From assembly GCF_003627755.1 (NCBI RefSeq), contig NZ_CP032694.1, positions 1,603,501 to 1,667,500 on the forward strand: a stretch of DNA of 64,000 bases. The letters are read 5' to 3'. Under the pieces are notes generated by a model. The model did not search any database. It saw only the letters and a program-made list of their open reading frames with translations, and was not told where the DNA came from. Each line of letters starts with the position of its first letter. Position 1 is the first letter of the stretch. A program made the translations under genes and the position numbers. This document shows positions 34,680-43,126 of the stretch, piece after piece. Source of the stretch: Rhizobium jaguaris. Lineage in GTDB: Bacteria; Pseudomonadota; Alphaproteobacteria; Rhizobiales; Rhizobiaceae.

Positions 34680-35663
34680 ATGGCTGACGCGACTCAGACG
34701 GCTGGTCGGACGGCTGGCTTCCAGGCAATGGATACCACCGCCGCCACCAGAAAATTCCGGACACAGGATCGGATTTTCTATTTTATGACGCTTGGCTCGG
34801 CTGCTCTTGTCGTGCTTATGCTACTGGCAATCCTTGCGGTTCTTGTCGTCAATGCCTTGCCAACCTTCGAAACCTTCGGGTTTTCATTCCTCTGGGGCAC
34901 GAAGTGGAGCGCTCCCGCCGATATCTATGGTGCTGTGCCTGCTGTGGTCGGCACGCTGGTGAGTTCGCTCATCGCCATGCTGATTGCTATTCCCCTGGGC
35001 ATCGGCATCGCCATCTTTCTCACGGAACTTTGCCCCGGCAGGCTGCGACAGCCGATCAGTACGGCCATCGAGCTTCTGGCCGGTGTTCCCTCTATTATCT
35101 ACGGCATCGTCGGTCTGTTCATTCTTGTACCGTTGATGCAGAACTACATCCTGCCCTTCCTTATGATGACGATCGGCCAGGTGCCGTTGATCGGCCTGCT
35201 GTTCCAGCCGCCGGCGCCGGGCGTGGGTTTGTTGACCGCAAGCCTCGTGCTGGCTATCATGATCCTGCCGTTCATCACCGCTATCGCCCGTGACGTGTTT
35301 AGCACCGTGCCGCCGATGCTGCGTGAATCCGCTTACGGTATGGGTATGACCACATGGGAAGTGGCTCGTCACATCCTGATCCCCTATACACGTCGCGGCC
35401 TCGTCGGCGGTATCATGCTCGGCCTAGGCCGCGCGCTCGGCGAAACGATGGCCGTCACCTTCGTTGTAGGCTCGGTGAGCCGTCTGCAAGCGTCGATCAT
35501 CTCGCCGTCCACCACCATTTCCGCCCAGATCGCGAACAACTTCGGCGATGCCGACGGTCTGCAATTGTCCAGCCTGATTGCGCTCGGCCTGCTCCTATTC
35601 ATTCTTTCCTTCTGCGTGCTTGCAGCGGCGAGGTGGATGATCGGCCGCGTCGATTCGCTTTGA
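34680..35663 (+). CDS. pstC: Phosphate ABC transporter permease PstC
   Basis: The protein is 327 residues with six to seven membrane helices. The BPD-transporter EAA-type loop (ESAYGMGMTTWEVARHILIP) and the preceding ELLAGVPSIIYGIVGLF and GLGRALGETMAVTFVVG motifs define PstC. It forms the inner-membrane channel with PstA. ATG at 34680. Confidence 0.95.
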   Translation: MADATQTAGRTAGFQAMDTTAATRKFRTQDRIFYFMTLGSAALVVLMLLAILAVLVVNALPTFETFGFSFLWGTKWSAPADIYGAVPAVVGTLVSSLIAMLIAIPLGIGIAIFLTELCPGRLRQPISTAIELLAGVPSIIYGIVGLFILVPLMQNYILPFLMMTIGQVPLIGLLFQPPAPGVGLLTASLVLAIMILPFITAIARDVFSTVPPMLRESAYGMGMTTWEVARHILIPYTRRGLVGGIMLGLGRALGETMAVTFVVGSVSRLQASIISPSTTISAQIANNFGDADGLQLSSLIALGLLLFILSFCVLAAARWMIGRVDSL

Positions 35664-35674
35664 GGAAAAAGCCT

Positions 35675-36526
35675 ATGGAAAATGCAATCCGTCAGAACCT
35701 CGTGTCGAGGCGCTATGGGAAGAACCGGGTGATGATGGCCTTGTGCTTCATCGCGGCCATCCTCGGCATATTCTTTCTCAGCGTGATCCTTGTGACCCTG
35801 CTTTATCGTGGTGTATCGGCGCTCAGCCTCGACGTGTTCACCATGTCGATCCCGGCCCAGGGCTCGCGCGGTGGCCTGATCAACGCAATCTACGGCACCG
35901 TGCTGGTCACAGGCCTCGCTATCCTGATCGCTGCGCCGATCGGCATTCTCGCCGGCACTTATCTGGTGGAATATGCCAACGGCACCAAGATTGCCGAGGC
36001 TGCCAAGTTCATCAATGACATCCTGCTGTCAGCGCCCTCGATCATCATCGGTGTGTTCGTCTACGGCATCGTGGTCGTGCCCATGCACGGCAACTCTGCC
36101 ATTGCCGGCATCTTCGCGCTGGCGCTGATCGCCCTTCCGGTCGTCAACCGCACGACACAGGACATGCTGTTGCTGGTGCCAAATGCGCTTCGTGAGGCGA
36201 CTGCAGCGCTCGGCGCGCCGCGCTGGAAGTCCATGATGATGGTGATCTACCGTTCCGCCTGGACGGGTATCCTCACCGGCATCCTGCTGGCCGTCGCCCG
36301 CATCAGCGGCGAAACCGCACCGCTTCTCTTCACGGCCGGTTACAGCAAATTCATGAATGCGGGCCTGACCGGTCCAATCGCCACGCTGCCGGTTGCCATC
36401 AACACGCTCGCCGCCGATGCAGGCGAGGATCTTAAACAATTGGCTTGGGCCGGCGCGCTGATTATCACTGTTGCCATCCTTGCCCTTAACATTCTTGCCC
36501 GTGTCTTGAGTGGGCGCCGCCACTGA
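35675..36526 (+). CDS. pstA: Phosphate ABC transporter permease PstA
   Basis: The protein is 283 residues with six membrane helices. The loop REATAALGAPRWKSMMMVIY, with DILLSAPSIIIGVFVYG and ARISGETAPLLFTAG, is characteristic of PstA. The ATG at 35675 begins 12 bases after the pstC stop with GAGGAAAA before it; the longer open frame upstream overlaps pstC out of phase and is not used. Confidence 0.95.
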   Translation: MENAIRQNLVSRRYGKNRVMMALCFIAAILGIFFLSVILVTLLYRGVSALSLDVFTMSIPAQGSRGGLINAIYGTVLVTGLAILIAAPIGILAGTYLVEYANGTKIAEAAKFINDILLSAPSIIIGVFVYGIVVVPMHGNSAIAGIFALALIALPVVNRTTQDMLLLVPNALREATAALGAPRWKSMMMVIYRSAWTGILTGILLAVARISGETAPLLFTAGYSKFMNAGLTGPIATLPVAINTLAADAGEDLKQLAWAGALIITVAILALNILARVLSGRRH

Positions 36527-36555
36527 CGTAGCGGCCGAACGATAGGAATGAAACC

Positions 36556-37392
36556 ATGAACATGAGCGATAGCAATTTCCAGAGTGTCAAAACACAGCCG
36601 GGGAAGGACGCCGTCTCCCAGTCGGATCTCGGCATGATCGCGAAACTTGAGGTGAAGAACCTCGATTTCACCTATCAGAACTGCCATCGTGTTCTGAAGG
36701 GTGTGAATATGAACATCCGCAAAAATGCGGTCACCGCCTTTATCGGCCCTTCGGGTTGCGGCAAGTCCACGCTGCTGCGCACCTTCAACCGGATGTATGA
36801 TCTCTATCCGGGCCAGACGGTTGGGGGCGAGATCCTCCTGGACGGCCGCAATATTCTCTCCAAGGATGTTGATCTGAACGATTTGCGCGCCAAGGTCGGC
36901 ATGGTGTTCCAGAAGCCCACGCCGTTCCCGATGTCGATCTATGAAAACGTCGCTTTCGGCATCCGGCTCTATGAGAAGATTTCCAAGGCGGAAATGGACG
37001 CCCGCGTCGAAGCGGCGCTGACGGAAACGGCGTTGTGGAGCGAAGTGAAGGAAAAGTTGCACCAGAGCGGACTTGGCCTTTCCGGCGGTCAGCAGCAGCG
37101 TCTCTGCATCGCCCGCGCCATCGCGGTCAAGCCGTCCGTGCTGCTTCTCGACGAGCCGACCTCGGCTCTCGATCCGATCTCGACCGCCAAGGTCGAGGAA
37201 TTGGTGTCGCAGCTGAAGGGCGAGTTCACGGTCGTCATCGTGACGCACAACATGCAGCAGGCAAGCCGCATCTCTGACAACACCGCCTTCATGTATCTTG
37301 GCGAGCTGATCGAATACGGCCCGACCGAGCAGATTTTCCAGGCGCCGAAGGTGAAGCGCACGGAAGACTACATCACCGGCCGCTACGGCTGA
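36556..37392 (+). CDS. pstB: Phosphate ABC transporter ATP-binding protein
   Basis: The protein is 278 residues. It carries Walker [18 protein letters not shown]-loop VFQKPTPFP, signature LSGGQQQRL, Walker [13 protein letters not shown] and a switch His in VTHNMQQA. It energises PstCA. A strong terminator follows at 37433-37459 and no phoU or phoB is found downstream. Confidence 0.97.
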   Translation: MNMSDSNFQSVKTQPGKDAVSQSDLGMIAKLEVKNLDFTYQNCHRVLKGVNMNIRKNAVTAFIGPSGCGKSTLLRTFNRMYDLYPGQTVGGEILLDGRNILSKDVDLNDLRAKVGMVFQKPTPFPMSIYENVAFGIRLYEKISKAEMDARVEAALTETALWSEVKEKLHQSGLGLSGGQQQRLCIARAIAVKPSVLLLDEPTSALDPISTAKVEELVSQLKGEFTVVIVTHNMQQASRISDNTAFMYLGELIEYGPTEQIFQAPKVKRTEDYITGRYG

Positions 37393-37432
37393 TATGGCGG
37401 GCGATGCCGCCTACTGCAAGCGATTTTGCGAT

Positions 37433-37459
37433 GGCGCGCCGGCCTGGCGCGCCTTTTTT
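37433..37459 (+). terminator. Terminator of the pst operon
   Basis: GGCGCGCC repeated as its own palindrome (37433-37440 and 37446-37453) around GGCCT makes an 8-bp stem followed by six T. It closes the operon right after pstB. Confidence 0.9.
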
Positions 37460-37539
37460 GCGTTTTAGACGAAACGGTGATCCCGGCCAGCGGGCGAACC
37501 AGGAGCCCTCGGTATCTGGTTTCGGCGAGAGGCCTTAAC

Positions 37540-38784
37540 TCACCAGTTCAGTTCGAGCTTGTCGAGGCCATGGAATTGATAGACATCCTTGACCGCGGGC
37601 GTCTTCTTAAGCCTCAGGCCAGGCAGGCGTTCGAAGAGAATCGGCAGCACGACATTCAGTTCCAGCCGCGCCAGCGGCGCGCCGATGCAGAAATGGATGC
37701 CGGCGCCGAAAGAGAGGTTCGGCGCTTCGTTGCGATCGGGCTTGAAGGTGAGGGGATCGGAGAATTTCGCGGGGTCCAGATTAGCGGCGGCAAGAATCAA
37801 CGCCACCTTCTCGCCGCGTTGGAAGGAAATGCCGTCAATCTCAGCTGGCTCCAGGCACCAGCGCTCGAAGATGTGCACCGGTGCGCAGATGCGCAGCGAC
37901 TCCTCCACCGTCCGCTCGGTGGTCATCTCGTCCTTGAAAAGTTCGGCCCGTGCATAGCCGCTCTCCAGGATGACGCGGACGGAATTGCCGATCTGGTGTA
38001 CCGTCGCCTCATGCCCGGCATTGAGCAGCACGATCGTCGTCGAGACCAGCTCGTCCTCGGTAAGATATTGGCCCTTGTGCTCCGTCGTGATCATGTGCGT
38101 GAGGAGGTCGTCGCGTGGATCGGCGCGGCGCTCGCGAATGACGGTTTTCACATAGTCGGCAAATTCCTTGGACGCTTGATCGGCGGCAAGTTCGTCTTCA
38201 CGTGTGCGGCCGAACATATACATGCGCACATAGGCATGCGACCACTTCAGCAATTGCGGTCCCATCTCTTCCGGAATGCCAATCATCCGCGCGATCATGG
38301 TGACAGGAATGATATCGGCAAAGGCCGACAGCAGTTCGACCTCGCCGTCTTTCTCGAAACTATCGATCAGCCGGTTGGCCAGCTCGGCTAGCTCCGGCTT
38401 CATTTTCTCAACATGCCGGGAAACGAAGGCGCGGTTGACGAGGGTTCTAAGCCGCGTGTGTTCCGGCGGCTCCAGTTCCAGCAGCGAATGTTGTTCGGCA
38501 AGATCGAAGTTTTTCAGATGCGGCAACGGCGCGGGCTGGCCCAGCTCTTCGCGGCTGGCGATATGCAGGATCTGCCGGCCGAAGCGACGGTCGCGGAGCA
38601 GCCCGTTCACATTGTCATAGCCGATGAAATACCACCGCTTCTGCTCCTCCCAATAGAAGGTGGGACATTCGGCATGCAAGGCGGCGTAGACTGCGTTCGG
38701 ATTGCTGTAGAAGGCGGGATCGCGGCCATTGAGGGACAGGCGGCGCGCCAAGGGATCGACGGAGAAGACAGAGGGTAGGGTCAT
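37540..38784 (-). CDS. Cytochrome P450
   Basis: The protein is 414 residues, a soluble bacterial P450. The I-helix oxygen-binding motif is LNAGHEATV, the ExxR is in EESLR, and the heme-ligating Cys is in SFGAGIHFCIGAPLARLE. The N-terminal helix pattern (LEPPEHTRLRTLVNRAF) is typical of class I enzymes that take electrons from ferredoxin. No redox partner gene is adjacent, so the partner is shared. Substrate unknown. It lies 41 bases downstream of the GGDEF gene on the same strand. Confidence 0.9.
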   Translation of the reverse strand: MTLPSVFSVDPLARRLSLNGRDPAFYSNPNAVYAALHAECPTFYWEEQKRWYFIGYDNVNGLLRDRRFGRQILHIASREELGQPAPLPHLKNFDLAEQHSLLELEPPEHTRLRTLVNRAFVSRHVEKMKPELAELANRLIDSFEKDGEVELLSAFADIIPVTMIARMIGIPEEMGPQLLKWSHAYVRMYMFGRTREDELAADQASKEFADYVKTVIRERRADPRDDLLTHMITTEHKGQYLTEDELVSTTIVLLNAGHEATVHQIGNSVRVILESGYARAELFKDEMTTERTVEESLRICAPVHIFERWCLEPAEIDGISFQRGEKVALILAAANLDPAKFSDPLTFKPDRNEAPNLSFGAGIHFCIGAPLARLELNVVLPILFERLPGLRLKKTPAVKDVYQFHGLDKLELNW

Positions 38785-38825
38785 GACGAAAGGATTATCC
38801 CATTAAATCGGATGGGAAAAGACCG

Positions 38826-40079
38826 TTACATCCGCGACAGTGTGCCGAGGCGGCGCAGCGCATGGATCTGGTCGTCGAGCGTCGGCACGAGCTCGCCGTC
38901 ATTTGGATCGGGCGGCATGTCCGTCGCCATTGCCGCTTCCGCCTCGCTAAAGACGATCGTGCAGTTGCGGCCAGCGCGTTTGGCGGCATAGAGCGCCCGA
39001 TCGGCGGCTGAAACGAGCCGGTCCCAATTGGCGGTGTCGCGGGGCATGATCGCCAGGCCGATGCTGACGGTCGCCGGCACCAACGAGCGGCCTGCAAGCA
39101 GCGGCACCCGGCAGAAATCCGCGCGGATTGTCTCGGCGATCGCCTCGGCCTCCGCTTGGTCGTTGACGAGGATGAAGGCGGTGAATTCCTCGCCACCCAT
39201 GCGGCCGAACGCGCCGCTGCGGGGAACGAACTGCCGTCCGATGCGGGCGAATTCGGCAAGCACGATGTCACCCGTCTGATGGCCATAGCGATCGTTGATC
39301 GCCTTGAAGTGATCGAGGTCGAACAACAGGGTGGCGATCTTCTGCGACTCCTTGGTGGCCTTTCCGGCGACAAGCTCGAAATAGTCCTGCAAGCCGCGCC
39401 GGTTCAGGACGCCTGTCAGCGTATCGGTGATCGAGAGGGCTCGCCAGCGTCGCTCGGACCGCTCCATCAACAGGCGGCCGCTCAGCGCGATGGCCATGGT
39501 GACCACCAGCGCGGCGCCGAGGGCGGTGTAACCGCGATAGACTATCGCGTCCTCGAGACTGGGCCGCAGAAGCGTCATCGACATGGCTGAAGCGAAGTTA
39601 ACGCAGGCAAGTGCCATGAAAACGAAAGCGAGCTGACCGCGCACCGCTTCGCGCCGTCCTTCCGCCGGGCGAACTGCAGAGGCAAGCAGCGTGGCGCCGA
39701 CGGCGCCGGCGAGACCGTAAAGGACGACGCGATTGACGAGGCTCTCGTGGATCCATGGCAGCTCGACGCCGGCAAACCAGATGGCCGGCGGCAGCAGCGC
39801 CGACCAATCGGGCCTACGTTTGTCCAACGAGCAGAAGCCGGCGATCCAGGCGCTTTCGCCGAAAAGGGCGACACCATTGCCGATCTCGATCGACAGGATA
39901 TCCGGAATGAAACCGCGCGCCGCCACAAGCGCAAATCCAACGGCACTCACGGTGAAGCCCATCGCCCACGTCAGATAGGCGGTTGTCTCGCGATCATGCC
40001 GCCAGGCAAAGAAAAGCACGGTAGCGAGCGTAATCGCTTCCGAACACCAGATGGTCAGTCCCGTCGTGATATTGAGCAC
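38826..40079 (-). CDS. Membrane GGDEF diguanylate cyclase
   Basis: The protein is 417 residues. Seven membrane helices fill the N-terminal half. The GGDEF domain (about 230-385) begins ITDTLTGVLNRRGLQDYFEL, with active-site RMGGEEFTAF and DHFKAINDRYGHQTGD, so it should make c-di-GMP. The RxxD inhibitory site expected a few residues before GGEEF is absent (RSGA). A GTG start at 40079 with AAGGGAG upstream is chosen over 40211. It may be cotranscribed with the P450. Confidence 0.8.
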   Translation of the reverse strand: MLNITTGLTIWCSEAITLATVLFFAWRHDRETTAYLTWAMGFTVSAVGFALVAARGFIPDILSIEIGNGVALFGESAWIAGFCSLDKRRPDWSALLPPAIWFAGVELPWIHESLVNRVVLYGLAGAVGATLLASAVRPAEGRREAVRGQLAFVFMALACVNFASAMSMTLLRPSLEDAIVYRGYTALGAALVVTMAIALSGRLLMERSERRWRALSITDTLTGVLNRRGLQDYFELVAGKATKESQKIATLLFDLDHFKAINDRYGHQTGDIVLAEFARIGRQFVPRSGAFGRMGGEEFTAFILVNDQAEAEAIAETIRADFCRVPLLAGRSLVPATVSIGLAIMPRDTANWDRLVSAADRALYAAKRAGRNCTIVFSEAEAAMATDMPPDPNDGELVPTLDDQIHALRRLGTLSRM

Positions 40080-40392
40080 GATATGCGTTTCTCCCTTACC
40101 GCGGCGCAGATATCGTCGGCGCAATGGACGCGGTAACGCTTGCAATGGACGCATTATCGCCGAATAAGATGGTGAGTTCCTTAAATTGCGTGGTAAATTT
40201 TGCCTGCGCATCGGATTGATGCTGTGCCAACATCATCTCCGCTTCATTCTTCCTTCACCCTGCAGTTGGGAAAAGCGGTGGACCGCGCACGTCGCGCCAT
40301 CAAGTCTATTGGCATGGGGAAACCAGCGGTTAGAAACGCTTCCTCAACATCTACTGAGCCATAGGCCTTTTTGACGTTATCCTTTCGCGCGT
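40080..40392. other. Intergenic region between the GGDEF gene and clpP
   Basis: No gene is recognised. The left part carries the GGDEF promoter and the right part approaches the clpP promoter. Confidence 0.5.
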
Positions 40393-40422
40393 CTTGAAGT
40401 ACAGGGCAGTGACACTCTATGT
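40393..40422 (+). promoter_or_regulatory. RpoH (sigma-32)-type promoter of clpP
   Basis: CTTGAA (40393-40398) and CTCTATGT (40415-40422) with a 16-base spacer resemble the heat-shock consensus CTTGAA-N(13-17)-CCCCATNT. It lies 70 bases before the clpP ATG. Confidence 0.6.
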
Positions 40423-40447
40423 AGGGTGAAAGGATTTTTATTCGATT

Positions 40448-40468
40448 CCCGACGTTTTCGCCGTCGGG
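40448..40468 (+). other. Hairpin in the clpP 5' leader
   Basis: CCCGACG and CGTCGGG pair around TTTTCGC, 23 bases upstream of the clpP start. It may stabilise the mRNA or tune translation. Confidence 0.45.
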
Positions 40469-40491
40469 GGCAAGCTTGGTAAAGGACGCAC

Positions 40492-41124
40492 ATGAGAAAT
40501 CCAGTCGATACAGCTATGGCTCTGGTGCCGATGGTTGTTGAGCAGACCAACCGCGGGGAACGGTCTTACGACATCTACTCTCGCCTGCTGAAGGAACGCA
40601 TCATCTTCCTGACCGGCCCGGTCGAAGATCAGATGGCGACGCTGGTCTGCGCCCAGCTTCTCTTTCTCGAGGCGGAAAACCCGAAGAAAGAAATCGCGCT
40701 CTATATCAATTCGCCCGGCGGCGTTGTCACCGCTGGTATGGCAATCTACGACACCATGCAGTTCATCAAGCCTGCCGTGTCGACGCTTTGCATCGGCCAG
40801 GCCGCGTCGATGGGTTCGCTGCTGCTCGCAGCCGGCGACAAGGACATGCGCTTTGCCACGCCGAATTCGCGCATCATGGTTCACCAGCCTTCCGGCGGTT
40901 TCCAGGGTCAGGCTTCGGATATCGAGCGTCATGCTCGCGACATCATCAAGATGAAGCGCCGCCTGAACGAAGTTTATGTCAAACATTGCGGCCGTACCTA
41001 CGAAGAGGTCGAGCAGACGCTTGATCGTGACCATTTCATGTCCTCCGACGAGGCCAAGGACTGGGGCCTGATCGACAAAGTGCTGACGTCTCGTACTGAA
41101 ATGGAAGGTGAAACCGCCGCCTGA
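40492..41124 (+). CDS. clpP: ATP-dependent Clp protease proteolytic subunit
   Basis: The protein is 210 residues. The catalytic Ser lies in [14 protein letters not shown], His in [14 protein letters not shown] and Asp in the later DRDHFMS region. The N-terminal [20 protein letters not shown] propeptide/axial-loop segment is conserved. It forms the tetradecameric protease with ClpX or ClpA. It precedes clpX, separated by 305 bases with an inverted repeat, and is heat-shock controlled. Confidence 0.97.
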   Translation: MRNPVDTAMALVPMVVEQTNRGERSYDIYSRLLKERIIFLTGPVEDQMATLVCAQLLFLEAENPKKEIALYINSPGGVVTAGMAIYDTMQFIKPAVSTLCIGQAASMGSLLLAAGDKDMRFATPNSRIMVHQPSGGFQGQASDIERHARDIIKMKRRLNEVYVKHCGRTYEEVEQTLDRDHFMSSDEAKDWGLIDKVLTSRTEMEGETAA

Positions 41125-41222
41125 GTTTATCCACGGGCGGTGTCCTCTACGCCACAGTTCTATCCCATTTGTGATCGAATAGGGGTTTAATGTGATGTAG
41201 AACACGGTAATAGTAGGCGTTA

Positions 41223-41254
41223 ATGCTATGTAGTGTTTTTATGACATAGCATTC
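41223..41254. repeat. Perfect 10-bp inverted repeat between clpP and clpX
   Basis: AATGCTATGT (41223-41232) and ACATAGCATT (41245-41254) surround a 12-base loop AGTGTTTTTATG in the 305-bp clpP-clpX gap (41125-41429). It may be a regulator-binding palindrome or an mRNA-processing stem; there is no run of T after it. Confidence 0.6.
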
Positions 41255-41429
41255 GGCATTCGAAGGGGGATTCGTTGCCACCGCAGCCCCGGCATGGGTG
41301 TCTGGGCTACGTTCAGTACCCCGAAGGGCGCCGCGATCTGCTGATGAAACGAGGGGCAGGTCCGGCGGGCGCATTGAGTGGACCGCGATTTCAATTTAGA
41401 GATTAGCGGCATGCTGGAAGGAAAGTGAT

Positions 41430-42707
41430 ATGAGCAAAGTCAGCGGCAGCAACGGCGGCGACTCCAAGAATACCCTGTATTGTTCATTCTGCGGCAAGAG
41501 CCAGCATGAAGTCCGGAAGCTTATTGCCGGGCCGACAGTCTTCATCTGCGATGAATGCGTCGAGTTGTGCATGGACATCATCCGCGAGGAGAACAAGTCC
41601 TCGATGGTCAAGTCCCGTGACGGCGTGCCGACACCGCAGGACATCATCAAGGTTCTCGACGAATATGTCATCGGTCAGAGACAGGCAAAGAAGATCCTGT
41701 CGGTGGCCGTTCATAACCACTACAAGCGCCTGGCGCATGCCTCCAAGAACGGCGATGTCGAACTGGCGAAGTCGAATATCATGCTCGTCGGTCCGACCGG
41801 CTGCGGCAAGACCTATCTCGCGCAGACGCTGGCCCGCATCATCGACGTTCCCTTCACCATGGCTGACGCTACGACGCTGACCGAAGCCGGCTATGTCGGT
41901 GAAGATGTCGAAAACATCATCCTGAAGCTGCTGCAGGCTGCCGACTACAACGTCGAACGCGCCCAGCGTGGCATCGTCTACATCGATGAAGTCGACAAGA
42001 TCTCGCGCAAGTCAGACAATCCGTCGATCACCCGCGACGTTTCGGGCGAAGGCGTGCAGCAGGCGCTGCTGAAGATCATGGAAGGCACTGTCGCTTCGGT
42101 TCCCCCCCAGGGTGGCCGCAAGCATCCGCAGCAGGAATTCCTGCAGGTGGACACGACGAACATCCTGTTCATCTGCGGCGGCGCTTTTGCCGGTCTCGAC
42201 AAGATCATCTCCGCCCGCGGCGAAAAGACCTCGATCGGCTTCAGTGCTGCCGTCAAGGCGCCTGATGATCGCCGCGTCGGCGAAGTGCTGCGCGAACTGG
42301 AACCGGAAGATCTGGTCAAGTTCGGCCTGATCCCGGAATTCATCGGCCGTCTGCCAGTCCTGGCGACGCTGGAAGACCTGGACGAGGATGCGCTGATCCA
42401 GATCCTTTCGGAACCCAAGAACGCGCTCGTGAAGCAGTATCAGCGCCTGTTCGAGATGGAAGACGTCGAGTTGACCTTCCACGAGGATGCGCTGCGCGAA
42501 ATCGCCCGCAAGGCGATCGTGCGCAAGACCGGTGCTCGCGGCTTGCGGTCGATCATGGAAAAGATCCTGCTCGACACCATGTTCGATCTGCCGGCGCTGG
42601 AAGGTGTTCGCGAAGTGGTCATTTCCGAAGAGGTCGTGCGCGGCTCTGCCCGCCCGCTCTACATCTATGCCGATCGGCAGGAAGAAAAGGCCAACGCTAC
42701 CGCCTGA
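41430..42707 (+). CDS. clpX: ATP-dependent Clp protease ATP-binding subunit ClpX
   Basis: The protein is 425 residues. The N-terminal zinc-binding domain ([10 protein letters not shown] ... CDECVELC) is followed by an AAA+ module: Walker [14 protein letters not shown], pore loop GYVGEDVE, Walker [11 protein letters not shown] and the RKH loop. It unfolds ssrA-tagged and regulatory substrates and feeds ClpP. In alphaproteobacteria it is essential for cell-cycle proteolysis. Confidence 0.97.
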   Translation: MSKVSGSNGGDSKNTLYCSFCGKSQHEVRKLIAGPTVFICDECVELCMDIIREENKSSMVKSRDGVPTPQDIIKVLDEYVIGQRQAKKILSVAVHNHYKRLAHASKNGDVELAKSNIMLVGPTGCGKTYLAQTLARIIDVPFTMADATTLTEAGYVGEDVENIILKLLQAADYNVERAQRGIVYIDEVDKISRKSDNPSITRDVSGEGVQQALLKIMEGTVASVPPQGGRKHPQQEFLQVDTTNILFICGGAFAGLDKIISARGEKTSIGFSAAVKAPDDRRVGEVLRELEPEDLVKFGLIPEFIGRLPVLATLEDLDEDALIQILSEPKNALVKQYQRLFEMEDVELTFHEDALREIARKAIVRKTGARGLRSIMEKILLDTMFDLPALEGVREVVISEEVVRGSARPLYIYADRQEEKANATA

Positions 42708-42731
42708 TCGCGCGATTTGCGGCCTAAATTC

Positions 42732-42757
42732 GGGGCTCGTCGTTGACGGGCCCCTTT
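42732..42757 (+). terminator. Terminator of clpX
   Basis: GGGGCTCGTC and GACGGGCCCC form a 10-bp stem (one G-T pair) around GTT and run into TTT, 25 bases after the clpX stop. Confidence 0.75.
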
Positions 42758-43020
42758 CTATTTGAAAAAACGTACAGTTTCCTGATAAAGTCCGGGGATA
42801 AGCTTATTGGAACGCCGACTTAACCGGTTGTGAAGAACGCCCGCCGCAGCCATGATGGCGCGATTCCGGGAATTCTCGGCGAATATGGATTTTGTGTCCG
42901 GCTTTGGTCCTCAGGGTACCGCGTCGTCGGCAGTGTTCGAGTAGCCGGGCTCCGGTGTTTGTTGTTGCGTTCCTCTTCGTGAAATGCGCGTTTCGTCGTC
43001 TGGCGGCGCGCCCTGCACGA
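42758..43020. other. Intergenic region clpX-lon
   Basis: About 260 bases with no recognised gene, upstream of the lon promoter. Confidence 0.5.
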
Positions 43021-43049
43021 CTTGAAATAAATAATGTGAAGCTCCACTT
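43021..43049 (+). promoter_or_regulatory. RpoH (sigma-32)-type promoter of lon
   Basis: CTTGAA (43021-43026), a 15-base spacer and CTCCACTT (43042-43049) match the heat-shock promoter pattern, 78 bases before the lon start. Confidence 0.65.
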
Positions 43050-43126
43050 CTAAACCAAGTGAGAGAGCCGGCTAATTCCCCCAGCCGGCAGAGAGCCCGG
43101 GAACGGGACGACGGAAAGGAAATGAC

